DNA of 64,000 nt from Platynereis dumerilii (Eukaryota > Annelida > Polychaeta > Phyllodocida > Nereididae). Shown piece after piece: positions 44,390-57,329 of the stretch. A model generated the notes under the pieces. The model saw nothing but the letters and a program-made list of their open reading frames with translations. It had not been told where the DNA came from and searched no databases. The translations under genes and the position numbers were made by a program. Numbering within the stretch: position 1 is the stretch's first letter; every line of letters starts with the position of its first letter. The stretch spans positions 6,084,001 to 6,148,000 of the forward strand of contig JAPTHN010000025.1 in the NCBI GenBank assembly GCA_026936325.1. Reading direction: 5' to 3'.

Positions 44390-46260
44390 CTTTCCCACTG
44401 AGCACATATGAATGCGTTTGAACACAGAGGCATAAAACGCAGCTGATATGCAACTGGTTATGCAAAGCTATGCAATGCAAGTGCTAGTTATATCTCGCTT
44501 TTGAGGGAATATGTGATATATACCGAGGCGTAAGCATATTCACGAAAAGAAGGGATATAACTAACTTATAGAGTCAAGGATGGTAAATCCGTCCACTTTT
44601 GGCTGAAACTGCATTCAAAGGAAAATGGTAATAGATACAAAAATAAAAATTAGTCCATTGGAAAGAACATATTCCGTATTATAAACAACAGTCAAAAAAA
44701 GTCAAATATTCAAATCAAAATTGCTGAAACCATGGCAACAAAACTTGAAGGTTAGAGCACCTAAATCCGTCCACCCTGCTGGTAAATCCGTCCAGCAAGG
44801 ATGGTAAATCCGTCCACAGAGCAGATTGCAGCCCACACCTATCATATCTCATTATTTTTTCCAGTTTTGCAATTTATTTAGTCTTACAAAGGTTTTTGTG
44901 TCAATTTTAGAAGAATGATTCACTGATTACAATTGTAATGGAAGAATTAAATAACAGAGGTCAAATTAAATTTGAATAATTTTAATTGACCACTGAAATT
45001 ACAATTAAAGAAAATTTTAATCCAATCAAAGGGGTAAAACTGTTCCTATCTAAATTCTGTTATCAGTGGTATGCCATTTGTAGATATTTAAAGTAATAAA
45101 AGTACTTTTAGGGTTAATTTGAGTGGGTGGACGGATTTACAAACACCAAATCAAGTCACTTTTGGAATATTGATGGTAATTCCGTCCACTTTTATTTCCA
45201 TTGTACGAGCTTTCAATGTGTCACAATTTTACAAATCCTGCAAGAATAATTTAATTTGACATCTTATTCACTGATTTTTATGTAAGATACATTAATCTGA
45301 TAACGAAAATAGGCCTAAAATACCAAAAATTCAGACATCTGAAAATCTCAAAATGGCTGTGATGACGTCACAGAATCTGATTGTATTTTATCCTTTGTTA
45401 TTAAATGGACCTGAAATAATTATCCAAATTGCCCAAAAAGACAAAAAAACCTTATAGGTAGTAGAAAAACGAGTTTCTCTTGCTTATGAAACCCACACAA
45501 ATATATCAGATATATCTAAATCCTCATATTAGGGGGTGGACGGATTTACCCTCCTGGACGGATTTACCATCCCTGACTCTACCTTAAACAAAACAAAATA
45601 AACATAGAGATTTACAGAAATAAAATAAAACAAGAAGGATTTGAGAGAAGTAGAAAACAGCTACAAACAATTTGCCAAGTCGGATTAAGTTAATAACATG
45701 AAAGCATCAGTTGAAGAAAAGAATCCAAAAGTCTACATGGTTGACATGTATATGATATGAAATTCTTATTTATTCTGAGAATTTTCTTGGATAAATAAGG
45801 CCAATGCATCAGAAAGGTATGTAAAATATCAAGGAAACACTAAAAAAGCTAAAGAGATTTCCTGTGTATATTTAGAATTTGATTGTAGAAGCAATAGTGA
45901 TTTCAAAACTTGGCATAGACAAAAGTCTCCTGAAAGATATATAATAAGCTAATTAGTAGCACAATTAATAGATAATATATTTGGAGTGAAAATCTAAAAA
46001 GAAATAGCTTGAATTTAAAAATGTGGAAATTCCACTGGTAAATAAAACCTGTCGAATATGGAACAAAATGTTTGGGGAAAAAAATAATGTTAAAAAAAAG
46101 TGAAAAGGAAAATTTGGAAAAAGATGAGGGCAAAAAATTCTTGGAAATAAATGTTTGTGAAAAAAAGAAGAAAGATTTGAAAAAGAAATTTTGAGAAAAA
46201 AAAAAGTAATTGGTGTGTTAAAAATATGAGGGGAAATGGGCAAAAGAAACAAGAAAATCT
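44390..46260. repeat. Large dispersed repeat, copy interrupted by a MITE
   Basis: The segments 44486-44570 and 45582-45720 are colinear with 48800-49040 (gagggaatatgtgatatat, ccgaggcg, gggatataact, aacagctacaaacaattt). They are split here by the 1-kb element at 44571-45579. The right part to 46260 is strongly purine-rich on the plus strand (gaaaaagaagaaag and the like), as is the matching part of the other copy near 49070-49330. Confidence 0.6.
44571..45579. mobile_element. 1-kb element with GGTAAATCCGTCCA inverted ends
   Basis: The left end GAGTCAAGGATGGTAAATCC and the right end, inverted, GAGTCAGGGATGGTAAATCC are matched over about 25 bp, flanked by TA on both sides (44569-44570, 45580-45581). 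The paralogous repeat at 48897-48903 reads cttatacctc with no insert and so gives the empty site. More copies of ggtaaatccgtcca lie inside (44770-44818, 45125, 45175). A TA duplication fits a Tc1/mariner-type non-autonomous element. No coding frame. Confidence 0.8.
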
Positions 46261-46423
46261 TTTTGAAAAAAAAGATATATGCTGGCTGTAGTGATTACGA
46301 TTTCAAAATTTACAATAAGAGTATGTTTTGCCAAAAGAATTTTAAAATATGGTATTTAAGAGAAACTACAGATGAACCCATGATATGGTATAAGAAGCTA
46401 TAAGAGGAATTATAGATGAACCC

Positions 46424-46560
46424 ATGATAGATCTATCTATCTATCTGTCTATCTCTCACCCTCTCTATCTCTTCATCCCTAGGGATACTCCGGAGACACC
46501 AACTTTACTTTTTCTATATCTCTCTCTAACTAGGTCACATAATATCATGGGTTCATCTAT
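46424..46560. repeat. tctatctatc/tctctctatc simple repeat and fold-back
   Basis: A short pyrimidine microsatellite at 46430-46475. Phrases on both sides are inverted copies of each other: ataagaagctataagaggaattatagatgaacccatgat at 46389-46427 faces atcatgggttcatctataaatcc at 46542-46566. This forms a fold-back of roughly 180 bp. Confidence 0.5.
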
Positions 46561-46684
46561 AAATCCTCTTATAGCTTCTTATACCTGCTCTGCTGATCTA
46601 CACTAACTTTTGTATTGTATTGACTGTTATTTTTATTCCTATGACAGTTTAGCTGGAATTTGGCAAGTTCATATGGGGGAGCAT

Positions 46685-47905
46685 AGGTTCAATATGACTC
46701 ACTATTAATTAGTAAGTCACTATATATAACTGTCAATCCCTAACTGTTAATCAGGCATCCCTTACTGTTGTTCATCAGTTAGTCACTACCTGTTATTAAG
46801 TCCATTGTTTTGGTAGTTACTATGTGTTAGTCACTAAATATGTTATTTAGTCATAAACTGTTAGTTAGTCAAAAACTGGTAGCCAGTCAAAAACTGTTAG
46901 TCAAAAACTGTTAGTCAAAAACTGTTAGTTAGTGAAAAAGTGTGAGTTAGTCAAAACTGTTAGTAGTCAAAACTGTTAGTCAAAACTGTTAATTAGTCAA
47001 AAACTGTTAGTCAGTCAAAAACTGCTAGTTAGTAAAAAAAAACTGTTAGTCACAACTGTTTGTAGTAAAAAAAAACTGTTAGTAGCCAAAAAATGTTTTG
47101 TAAGTCAAAAACTGTTTTCAGTCAAAAACTGTTAGTTAGTCAAAAAATGTTAGTTAGTCAAAAACTGTTAACTGTTAGTAGTCAAAAACTGTTAGTTAGT
47201 CAAAAACTGTTTGTAGTAAAAAAAAACTGTTAGTAGTCAAACTGTCTTGTTAGTCAAAACTGTTTTCAGTCAAAAACTGTTAGTTAGTCAAAACCGTAAG
47301 TTAATCAAAACTGTTAGTTAGTCAAAAACTGTTAGTCTAAAACTGTAAGTCAAAATGGTTAGCCAAAAACTGTTAGTAGTCAAAACTGTTAGTTAGTCAA
47401 AAACTGTTACTTAGTCAAAAACTATTTGTAGTCAAAAATGTTAGTAGTCAAAAACTATAAGTCTAAAATGGTTAGTTAGTCAAAAAACTGTTAGTTAGTC
47501 AAAACCTGTTAGTTAGTCAAAAACTGTTAATTAGTCACTAATTGTCACTAACCGTTAGTCAGTCACCAATCACTAACTGTTAGTTGGTCACTAACTGTTA
47601 GTTGGTCACTAACTGTTAATCAGTCACTAACTGATAGTCAGTCACTAACTGTTAGTTAGTCATGTAAGTCAGCTAGTCCTTAACTGTTAGGAAGTAACTG
47701 TTAGTAAGTTACTAACTGCTAGTCCCTGACTGTTAGTCATTTTGTCCCTAACTGTTGTTCATCAGTTGGTCACTACTTTTAGTAAGTCACTGTTGTTAGT
47801 CACTTACTGTTAGTAAGCACTAACTGTTGTTGATTCACTAACTGTTTGTTAGTCTTTAACTGCCAGTTAGTCACTAACTGTAAGTCACTAACAGTCTGTT
47901 AATCA
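46685..47905. repeat. ctgttagttagtcaaaaa minisatellite
   Basis: More than 50 loosely phased copies of 13-22-bp phrases (gttagttagtcaaaaact, gttagtcactaact). The right and left margins use gtcactaactgttagt, the centre gtcaaaaactgttagt, suggesting local spread of a variant. Non-coding; no regular period divisible by three. Confidence 0.8.
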
Positions 47906-48299
47906 CCCAAGGATGTGCCACCCAGAAATTGGACCTATAAATAGAACAAACTGCTCTCATTACTATTCACCCCCAATTGTTACAACTCACCCCCAATTAT
48001 TTCAGGTCCTGCAACAATTGTATCTGCACCAATTGGTCGATTAATGAGTGGCAGGTGTACTTTTACATCAATGCAACAATATTAAGTATTTGTGATCATA
48101 AGATATTTTGTAATGCTCTAGCTGATATTACTAAATGGTGGGGACCAAACCGGTTGACACTATTCCGTGTGGGGCAATCAGTATAGTATGCTGGCTGCAG
48201 AGCCAATACTGTACTATAACAAATCTTGTCCTAAAGTTCAAGAAGCCAGCATAAAAATTGTTGAAAATCCGGAGAATGTACAATATATCCATTTGATCC

Positions 48300-48535
48300 T
48301 GTAGGGGTGGCCATCAGATATTAATGGAGGGGGGGGGGTGGAGTTTTTATTTCATGGTAACAACAGCAGTAATTAGACCTATTTATTTCGAGTTTTTATG
48401 AAACAAAAAGTATTTATTTTAGACTGCTCAAAAGTAATTTATTTATTTTACAAAAACATGAAAAGAAATTATTTATTTAAAATGATATTCAAGCCTCCTC
48501 CCCCTCCCGGATATCTAATATGGTTGACCGCTTAG
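48300..48535. mobile_element. Poly-G-ended MITE family, copy 2
   Basis: Left end ggtggccatcagatattaat then a poly-G run; right end, inverted, ggtcaaccatattagatatc then a G run, so terminal inverted repeats of roughly 20 bp with mismatches. The interior aattatttattt phrases match copies 1 and 3. Confidence 0.5.
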
Positions 48536-48679
48536 TCTTGATATTTGCATTAAAACTAAATTGGGCTCAAATTAAAGGATTGATAGATTTGTCATAGGCG
48601 TTTGGTTTTATAATACTTTTGTTTTATTTTTGTTGGCAATCCACTAATTGGTACAGTTTCACTGTTTGCGTTATGAGCT

Positions 48680-49330
48680 TTGTTAAACAATGAGGCTTTA
48701 TATACTCCCATGGGCGTATAAGTGAACAACAAAGAATATAGGATATATACCAGCCAAATACAGGCTTCTGATTGGCTGATGGGTCATAGGTATGGTATAA
48801 GTACTAGTTATATCCCGCGTTTGAGGGAATATGTGATATATCCGAGGCGTCAGCCGAGGATTATCACATATTCACGAAAACAAGGGATATAACTGACTTA
48901 TACCTCAAACACAACAAAATAAAACAAAAACTTAAGAGATTTAAAAAAGAAAATAAAACATGAAGGATTTGAGAGAAAAAGAAAACAGCTACAAACAATT
49001 TGTCACCCGGGATTAATTTAATGACATGAAAGCATCTGAAAAGAATCACGTCTTATATACTGAAAATTCTTTCAATAAAAGGAATTTAAAAAAAAAAGAA
49101 GCAAAATGTGGAAAAAATGTAAAATTTGATGAAAAAAAGTGAAAAGAAACATCTCGGGGGGGGAATGGCAAAACATTTTGGGGTGAAAAAAAAATTTGAA
49201 AAAAAATTAATTTAGGGAGTGGATTGGAAACTTTAAAAAAAGTTTTTAAGAAAAGGATAGGAAAAAATAAAGGGGGGGGAATTCGGGAAACAAAATGGTG
49301 GAAAAATGTAGGCAAAAGATAAATTGTGGA
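48680..49330. repeat. Large dispersed repeat, uninterrupted copy
   Basis: Paralogue of 44390-46260. Includes the inverted phrase pair tatatcccgcgtttgaggga ... cacatattcacgaaaacaag and the intact cttatacctcaaac site. The right half is purine-rich on the plus strand (gaaaaaaagtgaaaagaaac). Confidence 0.6.
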
Positions 49331-49379
49331 CAAAAAATTGTTAGAAAATCAGAAGAATATATGCACTTGGATTGTTAGG

Positions 49380-49665
49380 TTGCAACCATCAGATGAGAAA
49401 GGGGGGTTGGAGTTTTGATAGACAAGAAATTATTTATTTCATGGAAACCGCAGCAGTAATTGGGCCCATTTATTTTGAGTGTATGACGTCCTCAAATATT
49501 TGTTTCTAAATGAAACGAAATACCTCCACCACTTATTTCAAGACTACTCAAAAGGAATTAATTTATCTCACCAAAACTAGACAAACAAGGAATTATTTAT
49601 TTAAAAAAGAAAACTTCAAATCTTCTTCCCCCTCCCTCAGATCTAATATGGTTGACCCCTTAGTC
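49380..49665. mobile_element. Poly-G-ended MITE family, copy 3
   Basis: Starts gcaaccatcagatgagaaag then ggggg and ends ccccctccctcagatctaat atggttgacc. Shares the internal caagaaattatttatttcat and gcagcagtaattggg phrases with copies 1 and 2. Worn, non-coding. Confidence 0.5.
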
Positions 49666-49915
49666 ATGTTATTGGTATTAAAATCTGATGGCTTATAGGT
49701 ATGGTATAAATATATATATCTTCTAAGACTAAGCAAGTTGCTAGTTAATACAAAGTTTAAATGCTGGTCAAACTTTGAAGAATAACAATAGCTGTAAAGA
49801 AAAACAAAACAAAAGAAACATGTCCCAACTCTGTGTACAGTCCGCATGGGCTACAAAAAGTAATATCTCAGCTTCTACTTGGCCTAAATTTTTTATTCAA
49901 ATTGGAAATTTCTTT

Positions 49916-50025
49916 ATTTGTTCAATATAAAACTACAAAGTTGGTGTCAATGCAGTTTGGACATATTTCTATTTGTTCAATATAAAACTACAAAGTTGGT
50001 GTCAATGCAGTTTGGACATATTTCT
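49916..50025 (+). repeat. Perfect 55-bp tandem duplication
   Basis: The 55-bp unit starting atttgttcaatataaaact occurs twice back to back (49916 and 49971) with no difference seen, so the duplication is very recent or an assembly artefact. Confidence 0.85.
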
Positions 50026-50029
50026 AGGA

Positions 50030-51480
50030 AGAAAGAAAATTTGTTAAAAAGTTGAGGGTGCAGTGCACTGCTTTTGTGCTCCTTTGTTCCTAGCTTTGGT
50101 CACTGGAGAGGATTAGTGACACAATGTTACATAACATGAATGGCTGGAGGGGAGGGGTACAATGAAGTAGTGTCTCCAGGCCCATTCAACAAAAACTGGA
50201 CCCCTTCCAATGATGACACTTTTTACCCCATAAACAATATTTCTTTTAAATGCTAAAAATACAATTGGTGTGAGTTTTAAAATGAATTAAAAGACAGATT
50301 TATCCAATAATGTCTTAAAATGTAAAATTACACACTGAAATTTGCAGAAATGGGGTTTGCATGCCTAGTAATTTTCTTTAATAACCCTCTGTATATACAT
50401 AGTGGTCCTATTGCCAGTCTGTCTTATATGTTCATATTTAATTTTCATTAAAGACAAAAATAAAAGTAAGCTGACAGTACTCCATATGTTAAAATGTACA
50501 TAACTGAGGTTAGATTTAAACCATTAAGTTAGAATTGAGAGTTTAAGATTTCTTGTCAAAGGATTAGCAGGGAAGACAATTACCCTGTGACATAGCATTA
50601 CATAATCAAGACTTCTCCAGTGCTCCATTCAACAAAAGCCAATCTGTCTGATTCATTCACATTTAATTTTCATGCAAACAACTAAATAAAAGGGGCTGAC
50701 ATTAATTTATCTTCTAAAATTTACATCACTGAGTTTAGATATTAACCATAAAGTTATGATAATTGGGAGTTAAAGATTTATTGCCAACATTTTAAAATAT
50801 TAACACACAAATGCATGTTTTTGAATATACTTAATTAATGCTTTGAAAGTCCACATAATTATATATAAAATTTATATATTTCCTATTGATAATATTTCAT
50901 GAGGAGAGGTAGAAAAAATTCAAATTTTGACATTATTGTGGCAAATTTGATTTGCCAGGGCCAATATTTACTGATATATGATATCTGAAAATCCTTAATA
51001 TTTATCTCATTTTGTTAATATTGACCTCTGCTGCGAATAAAAATTTTCATATTGTTCAAAATCAGCATGATGATGATATGAAACATGTCAGGTTTATTTT
51101 GACAAAAAAATTTCAACGACTGGTATGACATCAGAAGGATATGGAGAGTAAATAGACATTTTAATGATTTTTTGCATTTTTTCAATCATACATTTCAACG
51201 GAAAAAATTGCAACAACTCATGCAATGGCTGTGAATATTAGTCAATAGTGTGTCTAACTACAATAAGACCTAAAGTTAACTAACTTACCCATTACCATTA
51301 GGCTTTTCACACAGAAATGTTGGAAAATTGGGATTTTTTCGAATTTTTTGGGTTTTTATAAAAATTCATAGGACCAACATTCCAACTGATTAGAGATGTT
51401 TAAAGAGGCATAAGTTAGACACCTAATTGGAAAATTTCATAGATTTAACTTCAAAATTGACTGAATCATACTAGTTTAAA
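50030..51480. other. AT-rich non-coding with a diverged duplication
   Basis: Positions about 50410-50570 and 50636-50790 are diverged direct copies sharing catatttaattttcatt, tacatmactgag and gttagatwttaaaccat phrases. No exon or element boundary is clear in the remainder. Confidence 0.4.
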
Positions 51481-52064
51481 ATAATGGTATTTTTTCATAT
51501 TTTTGGTAAATTGTCATCCGTTCAACTTTCTCAGAGCATTTAGACCCACAAAAAACACATCTTGGGTATTTAATACATACAATATGCAAATTTCAGTGTC
51601 AAAAGTACTGCAGTTTTTTAGTTCTGTCCCAGAAACAAAAAAAAAACAATTTTTCACTTTTTTCAATGATTGTGAGAAAAGTATTAATGTCATGGAGATT
51701 AGACCTCAACTGGGATAAAAGATACCATATTTACCCAAAAATGATGAATATGCATGCCATAGTTTTGGCTTGACACCCAATACGCAAAAAAAATATTTTT
51801 TCACATTTTTCAATAATTGTGAGAAAAGTATTAATCTCATGTGGATTAAACCCCTAGAAGGCACAACTAGGATAAAAGATATAATAATGTCCCCAAAATA
51901 AAAAGTATACATTCCATAGTTTTGGCATTACTCCCAATACACAAGTGGGACGCCCGTTATCCGGACGCCCGCCCGCCCGCCCGCCCGCCCGCCCGACGGA
52001 CAAATTTTCCCAAAGTAACTACGATACCCGTCGGCAATGTATACATTGCCGAGGGTAAAAATGT
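51480..52064 (-). mobile_element. Palindrome-capped repeat family, minus-strand relative
   Basis: On the minus strand it starts acatttttaccctcggcaat, holds the perfect 20-bp palindrome CGGCAATGTATACATTGCCG (52032-52051), then tcgtagttactttggg and a (CGGG)-type tract at 51962-52005. At least two ~165-bp units with ctagttgtgccttctagg and gccaaaactatggmatg follow. The layout (palindromic cap, GC-rich tract, tandem units) equals that of 38990-40003 despite sequence divergence. The far end is not defined. Confidence 0.6.
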
Positions 52065-52069
52065 GTACG

Positions 52070-55000
52070 AGTGACACATTTTCTCAGATGATCCCAGTGA
52101 GTTCAAGTTTGCCATTTATTTGCTCTCGGACAACCACCATTTTCTCGTTTTGGATGGACTGGAGCACATAAAAGAAAATCAGAATTTTATTAGAAAAACA
52201 CAGTTCTTTTAATATTTTTCATTTCTAGAAGCTGGGGAATCTGACCCAGTTTGAAATGACATCACAGCTTGCAGTTAATTTACATAGGCCTATATTGCAA
52301 TGCTAGAATAGAGTCATCTCTGACATCACAGTTCAACAGCATAGAAAAGAACTTGAGATTCCACGTAAGTATGACGAGGACTGTAAATGGTCTCACCCTA
52401 ACTTTGTGAATGATGTTCATATATAAAACATATAATATATCTCTCCAACAATGATTTACTGTTCCGTAAGAGAGTTAGATGTGCAAATAGCGATGGGTAT
52501 GGCCACTTCAAAATTTCGATGTAAGCCGCCTCTCTTATCTCTCACGTTTAATTGGGCAGTTTTACAGTATTTGCACTCGGCCCATTTTTCATGTTTATGC
52601 TATTATTACGAGAAAAGTATGATAGGTATATAGAAATTTCGGGCAGTGGCAATCTAGTCCTACACTGACATATGAATGCACCATATTTTACCCTTCTGCA
52701 ATGCTTTGTTTTGAAGCTGTGAGGAATTTAGGACACATTTTGACACATTTTTATGTCTCACAGACTTTTTAGCCAATTTCATGGATGAACAGAAAAAAAA
52801 TATTCAATCAGTTGTGATTCATGTTAATGATACCTTTCTGGACCTACGGCTTGGGTATAAAATACAACAGGTTTCATGTGAATAAGTTATATACAACATG
52901 ACTTGGGTCCTAAAATGTAAAAAATGGCAGATGTCAAAAATTTTGTTTTCGATGGACCATCAGTTGCTTTATATGCTGTTATGAGTAAGTACCAAAGAAT
53001 GTGTATACTGTTTGTGTTAATTTTGAAGCTTGAGACATATCTCAAGGTAAAACAGAAACATTTGTTTCACTAACCATAATTGGTTTTCAGAATGTGAGGC
53101 TTGAATGTGATGTCAAAAAAGCATGTCCTCTCCAACCCATAGAAAAAACACTAAGTGTTTTGTAGGAAAAACAAGCTATTCGTGTATCTTTTGCTCAATC
53201 ATGTGCCTTTACAAGTATGTGACAAATATAAGTTAAAAAGATATCCAGGCCATGTTCATACATTTTCTTAGAAATTAAAATTCATGATGTCAAAAAATGT
53301 CCTCTCCAACCCATCAGAAATTTTGCTCTGATTCGTGCGTTTTAACACTGGATTCATTCAAGAAACGGCCATGGTTATACACATTAAGTAAACCTGGATG
53401 CCTAAAAAGGGTTTTTATAAGTATTGAAAATGTCAAATATATATATCTTTCTTTATCTATTACATTATTTCGAGAAAATCAAAATTGAGAAAAAAGTTGA
53501 TTTATTTGTGTCATATATCTATATAATTGTAATTTTTTGCTATTAACTGAATGACTTTAAAAGATAATAACCAAATATCTTGTTAATGGAGCCATCAAAC
53601 ATGATTTTTCTAAAGGCGCCTGATTTTTGGTAATTTTCGGCGGTTTTTTGCTCCAAAACACTATGTTCGACACTGCCGAACACCATGAGTTTCAATCATA
53701 CAGTAGCAAAACTTGACATGGGGTTAATAGGATACCTAGGGAATATTAAGCATGGAAATCATGTGTCTTTTGAGACTAGTACCCTACTCAACCGAAACTT
53801 TCAGGGTAATGGCAAGCCAGATTTCTGTAACTTCGTAATAAAAATGGTTTTAAAAATATTGTGGCATGTTTTATCAAAATTTAAGTTTTGTATGGGTTTG
53901 AGGTTCCTATGCAACAATTTGGCTTGACTTCCAAGAATAAGAATGGGTGAAAATTGTTTCTGGACTGATATTTTTCCTGATAAACAGTTTTTTCAAGAAT
54001 CAACCCTTGCCTACTTTAAGTAGCGGTATTTTGTTAGTAAACCACCAAATCACTTCAGTCCTCTTTGATTATAGAAACAGTAATATGTTAATTTTATGAT
54101 AGAATGATGGAAATTCTCAAATTTCAAACTTTATTTTGACCCCCCATGAGACACTTTGAGTGCAAATACTGTAAAACTGCCCAATTCATATTTGATGTCA
54201 GACCATTCTTGCTCGTCTGAATTACTCACAGGGATAAGGTTGGAATCAACAGAAGTCCGGGAAAAATCAAAAGGTAAGTCAAAGACGAAATGCATCAATA
54301 TCCCACTCACCCTGAAATGAGGTAAACAAGTTTTAACAAGTGATCCCTGATGACAATCTTTAAATCTTGCCAAATTTTACAATCGGGCATGGCTATTTCT
54401 CCTATCGGAAAACAATTTCCTATTCTAGAGGCCATAGATGAGCACCTAGTTCGGAATCTATATCTACTATATAAAGTAGTTTAAATTTAAATAAAATTGC
54501 GCCTAATATTAATTTTAAATTTTACTTTTAACGAATATTTTGACATTTTCCAAAATATGAACTTGTACACCTATAGCTGAATGAATGTGTCTCTTCAATA
54601 CGCATCTATTGGTGCAAAATTGACGCTTCTATAGTTATTGGAAATCCTTCAAATAAAAACCCAGTCCAACGACTCCAACCTGTTCGTTCCTGTAGACAAA
54701 CTGCTCATTTCCATATACATACAACTTCTGCCGGTTAGATAAATCCAACTCTATCAAAAATTCTTTGATGTGTTCCCTTTCAGTTATTCAGAAAATTCTG
54801 AAATGATGCAAATAGATTTATTACAAATGTATCAAATTAAGGCATAATAAACTGAAATGAAATTAATATTATATTTAGCAATGAGATGTATTGAAAAAAA
54901 AATTAATTGTTCTGAAATAAATAAATTTTCAATCAATTTACTTGAAGAACATCCTAAAATGAATGTTATAAAGCACACAATTGCCATCAACATTACAATT

Positions 55001-55430
55001 ATCATATAACATGTATGTAAATTATAGACCTATAACTCATAAACTACCAAAATTAGTTTACCAATTTATGGCAAGTGCAGTGTGGAAATCAACAAACATC
55101 ACAGGAAAATAGAAAAATCAATGCAACAAAATATATGATCATTTTATGCATGATACTCTTTACATTTCTCTACCATACCAAAAACAGATCTTTAGATTTC
55201 TTCTATAATCAGCATGTCAGGTAAAGACAACATATACATCCACGACACGTTCATGCTGTAGATATGAACTTGCACGGTATTCGAATCCATGTGGTTGAGT
55301 GGTGCAATACAGTGGGCTGTAGGAGGCTACAACTGTTGTGCAACCTTCGAATTGGCAGCACAGCAGCAACTTAATCAGGATTTCCTGGTCTGCAGACATT
55401 GCATAGGTCTGACTCTAGCTGGTCTGTGAA
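52070..55430. other. Gene-poor stretch
   Basis: AT-rich. A phrase atgtcctctccaacccat occurs twice (53123 and 53299) within longer similar surroundings, a diverged direct duplication about 180 bp apart. No splice-bounded exon found. Confidence 0.35.
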
Positions 55431-55501
55431 AATAATATGTAAATGGCACAGCCATGAAATTCGCACAGCACTTAAAAAGTTTTTTTTTGGGACTTGTTAT
55501 A

Positions 55502-57327
55502 GCGGGGCAGATTTGTCATGAAAAGGGGAGTAATATTGCATTTATACATAGAAGCATGAAACTTGGCACATAGTTTAAAAACATCTTAAAGAATACATTT
55601 AGATAGGGAGCCACTTCAGATTTGACCTTGTTGACCCATGGCAGCCATTTTCCAAAATGGCGGCTAATTCTATCATTTTCCTGCATTCTGTTGAGCACCT
55701 ATATAGTTTAACCGTTTGAAAACAGTACTCATTATTCTTTCTACGGATCTAATAATATTCGCGCACGAAACGGCCGAAGGCCGTTGAGCGAAGCGAATTG
55801 AGTGCAAGAGAAGACTAAAAAATCTGTGCAGTGATGGTCTCAACATCAACAGTCCACAATTAGGAATTAGGTCAAGTGGGTCCAGCTTCTTATCAATGAT
55901 TTAGTTTCGTATTTAACAAAACATAACATATTCATCTTCAAAAGTGTCTTAAAAATTCAATTTTCTCTAGTAATATATCCTGTACCAATAATTTTTTATG
56001 GAATAGTTAATTATTAGCATTGACAAGCTAAATCAAATTATTAACATGTGATTCATTTAATTTCAATCAGACAACAAGAAAACATAACAAAATTAAAGTT
56101 ACATAATCTTATAAACTGATGATTATGTAACAGTGAACAGTTAATCTACATGCAATGTTATTGTTTTTGTATTACTATATATTTATACTATTATGTAATA
56201 TCAACAATCTAAATCTATTAATCTACTGTATTTTCTCAATTAAAAGCACATCCCTAATGAAAGCCCACCCCCCTCCACAAGGAACTAATTTTCATCAAAA
56301 TTCAATCAAAATATGACTTTATCCTAAGTCTTTTATGCAAAAAATTATTAATTGACCATATCATCATTACTTCTGCCCACTGGGCGTTAAATAGAGAAAA
56401 TACGGTATTATATTTTTTGTCTAGTTTATCTTGCTATTCTACGTTTTTCTTTGTCTTTCCATGTATCTGTCTTTCCATTTATCTGTCTTTCTAATTTTCT
56501 GAAACAGTTACATAACTGCCTTTCAAACATTGAATATGAAATAAACATGAAAGTTATGGTAACACTATAAGTCCTACAAAAACTTTTTAAAGTGCTGCGC
56601 GAATTTCATGGCAGTGCCATTTACATATTAATCACTTGATTTCTGGATAGAACAGAGAAATTTCAGGGTGGTCAGGATCTTTTATTGGAATTTTTGTGGA
56701 AATATAGCATTTTTCGCGGTTTCCCATAGTTTCAAAGAATCTCAATTGATATTTGAATAGACTACATATTTGAATTCCTTGAAAGAAGAACTTTCAAATG
56801 AATGGTAGCATTGATAGTTTCCGTGAGGTCTTTTTCAAATGAACTTGATAACCAAAATCTTCTAAAAATGTTTTATTTTTTCTACTTTTTTTTCTATTTT
56901 CATGCAAAAAACATACATGCGGTACTCATTTGAAAGCTCTTTATGCAAGGGATCCAAATATGTTATTAATTTTGAGATATATTTAGAATTGGTGAAACCA
57001 TGTGAAACCGCGAAAATTCAATATTTGAATCAAATTTTCTACCAAAATGGACGCCATCAAGACGGAAATAGTCCAGGCTACCAAAAAGTGTTATAGTAAT
57101 GTTCTCAATTCCAAGAAAAGGAATAATAAACACTGTTTGCTAGAATTATATTTGTGAGAACGGCACAGAAAGCAGACAAATTGAAGAATTGACCGCCATT
57201 GTGGAAAATGGCTGCTAAATCTGAGGTGGCTCCTATCGAGATATGTTCATAAAGATGTTTTTTAAGTGTACTCCAAGTTTCATGCTTCTATGTATAAATG
57301 CACTATTTTTTTACATACCTGCCCCGC
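55502..57327. mobile_element. 1.8-kb element with long (~180 bp) inverted ends
   Basis: The left arm 55502-55685 starts GCGGGGCAG and contains gcatttatacatagaagcat, tgaaacttgg and gagccactt. The right arm 57160-57327 is its inverted copy with about 20% mismatch. TA is present on both outer sides (55500-55501, 57328-57329). The interior has no transposase frame and hosts a smaller MITE at 56222-56408. Long inverted arms with a TA duplication fit a non-autonomous mariner-like foldback element. Confidence 0.7.
56222..56408. mobile_element. MITE with TACTGTATTTTCTC inverted ends
   Basis: The left end TACTGTATTTTCTCAATTAA and the right end, inverted, TACCGTATTTTCTCTATTTA are terminal inverted repeats. 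The interior aaagcccacccccctcc and aaaatatgactttatcc phrases recur in intron 9 of the giant gene (40746-40905). Non-coding, nested inside the 55502-57327 element. Confidence 0.7.
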
Positions 57328-57329
57328 TA

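Noticed and set aside
46424-46480. CRISPR-like direct repeats and other regular arrays (minisatellite, GATA, 117-bp array)
   Set aside because: Units are contiguous without unique spacers and lie in an intron-containing eukaryotic genome.
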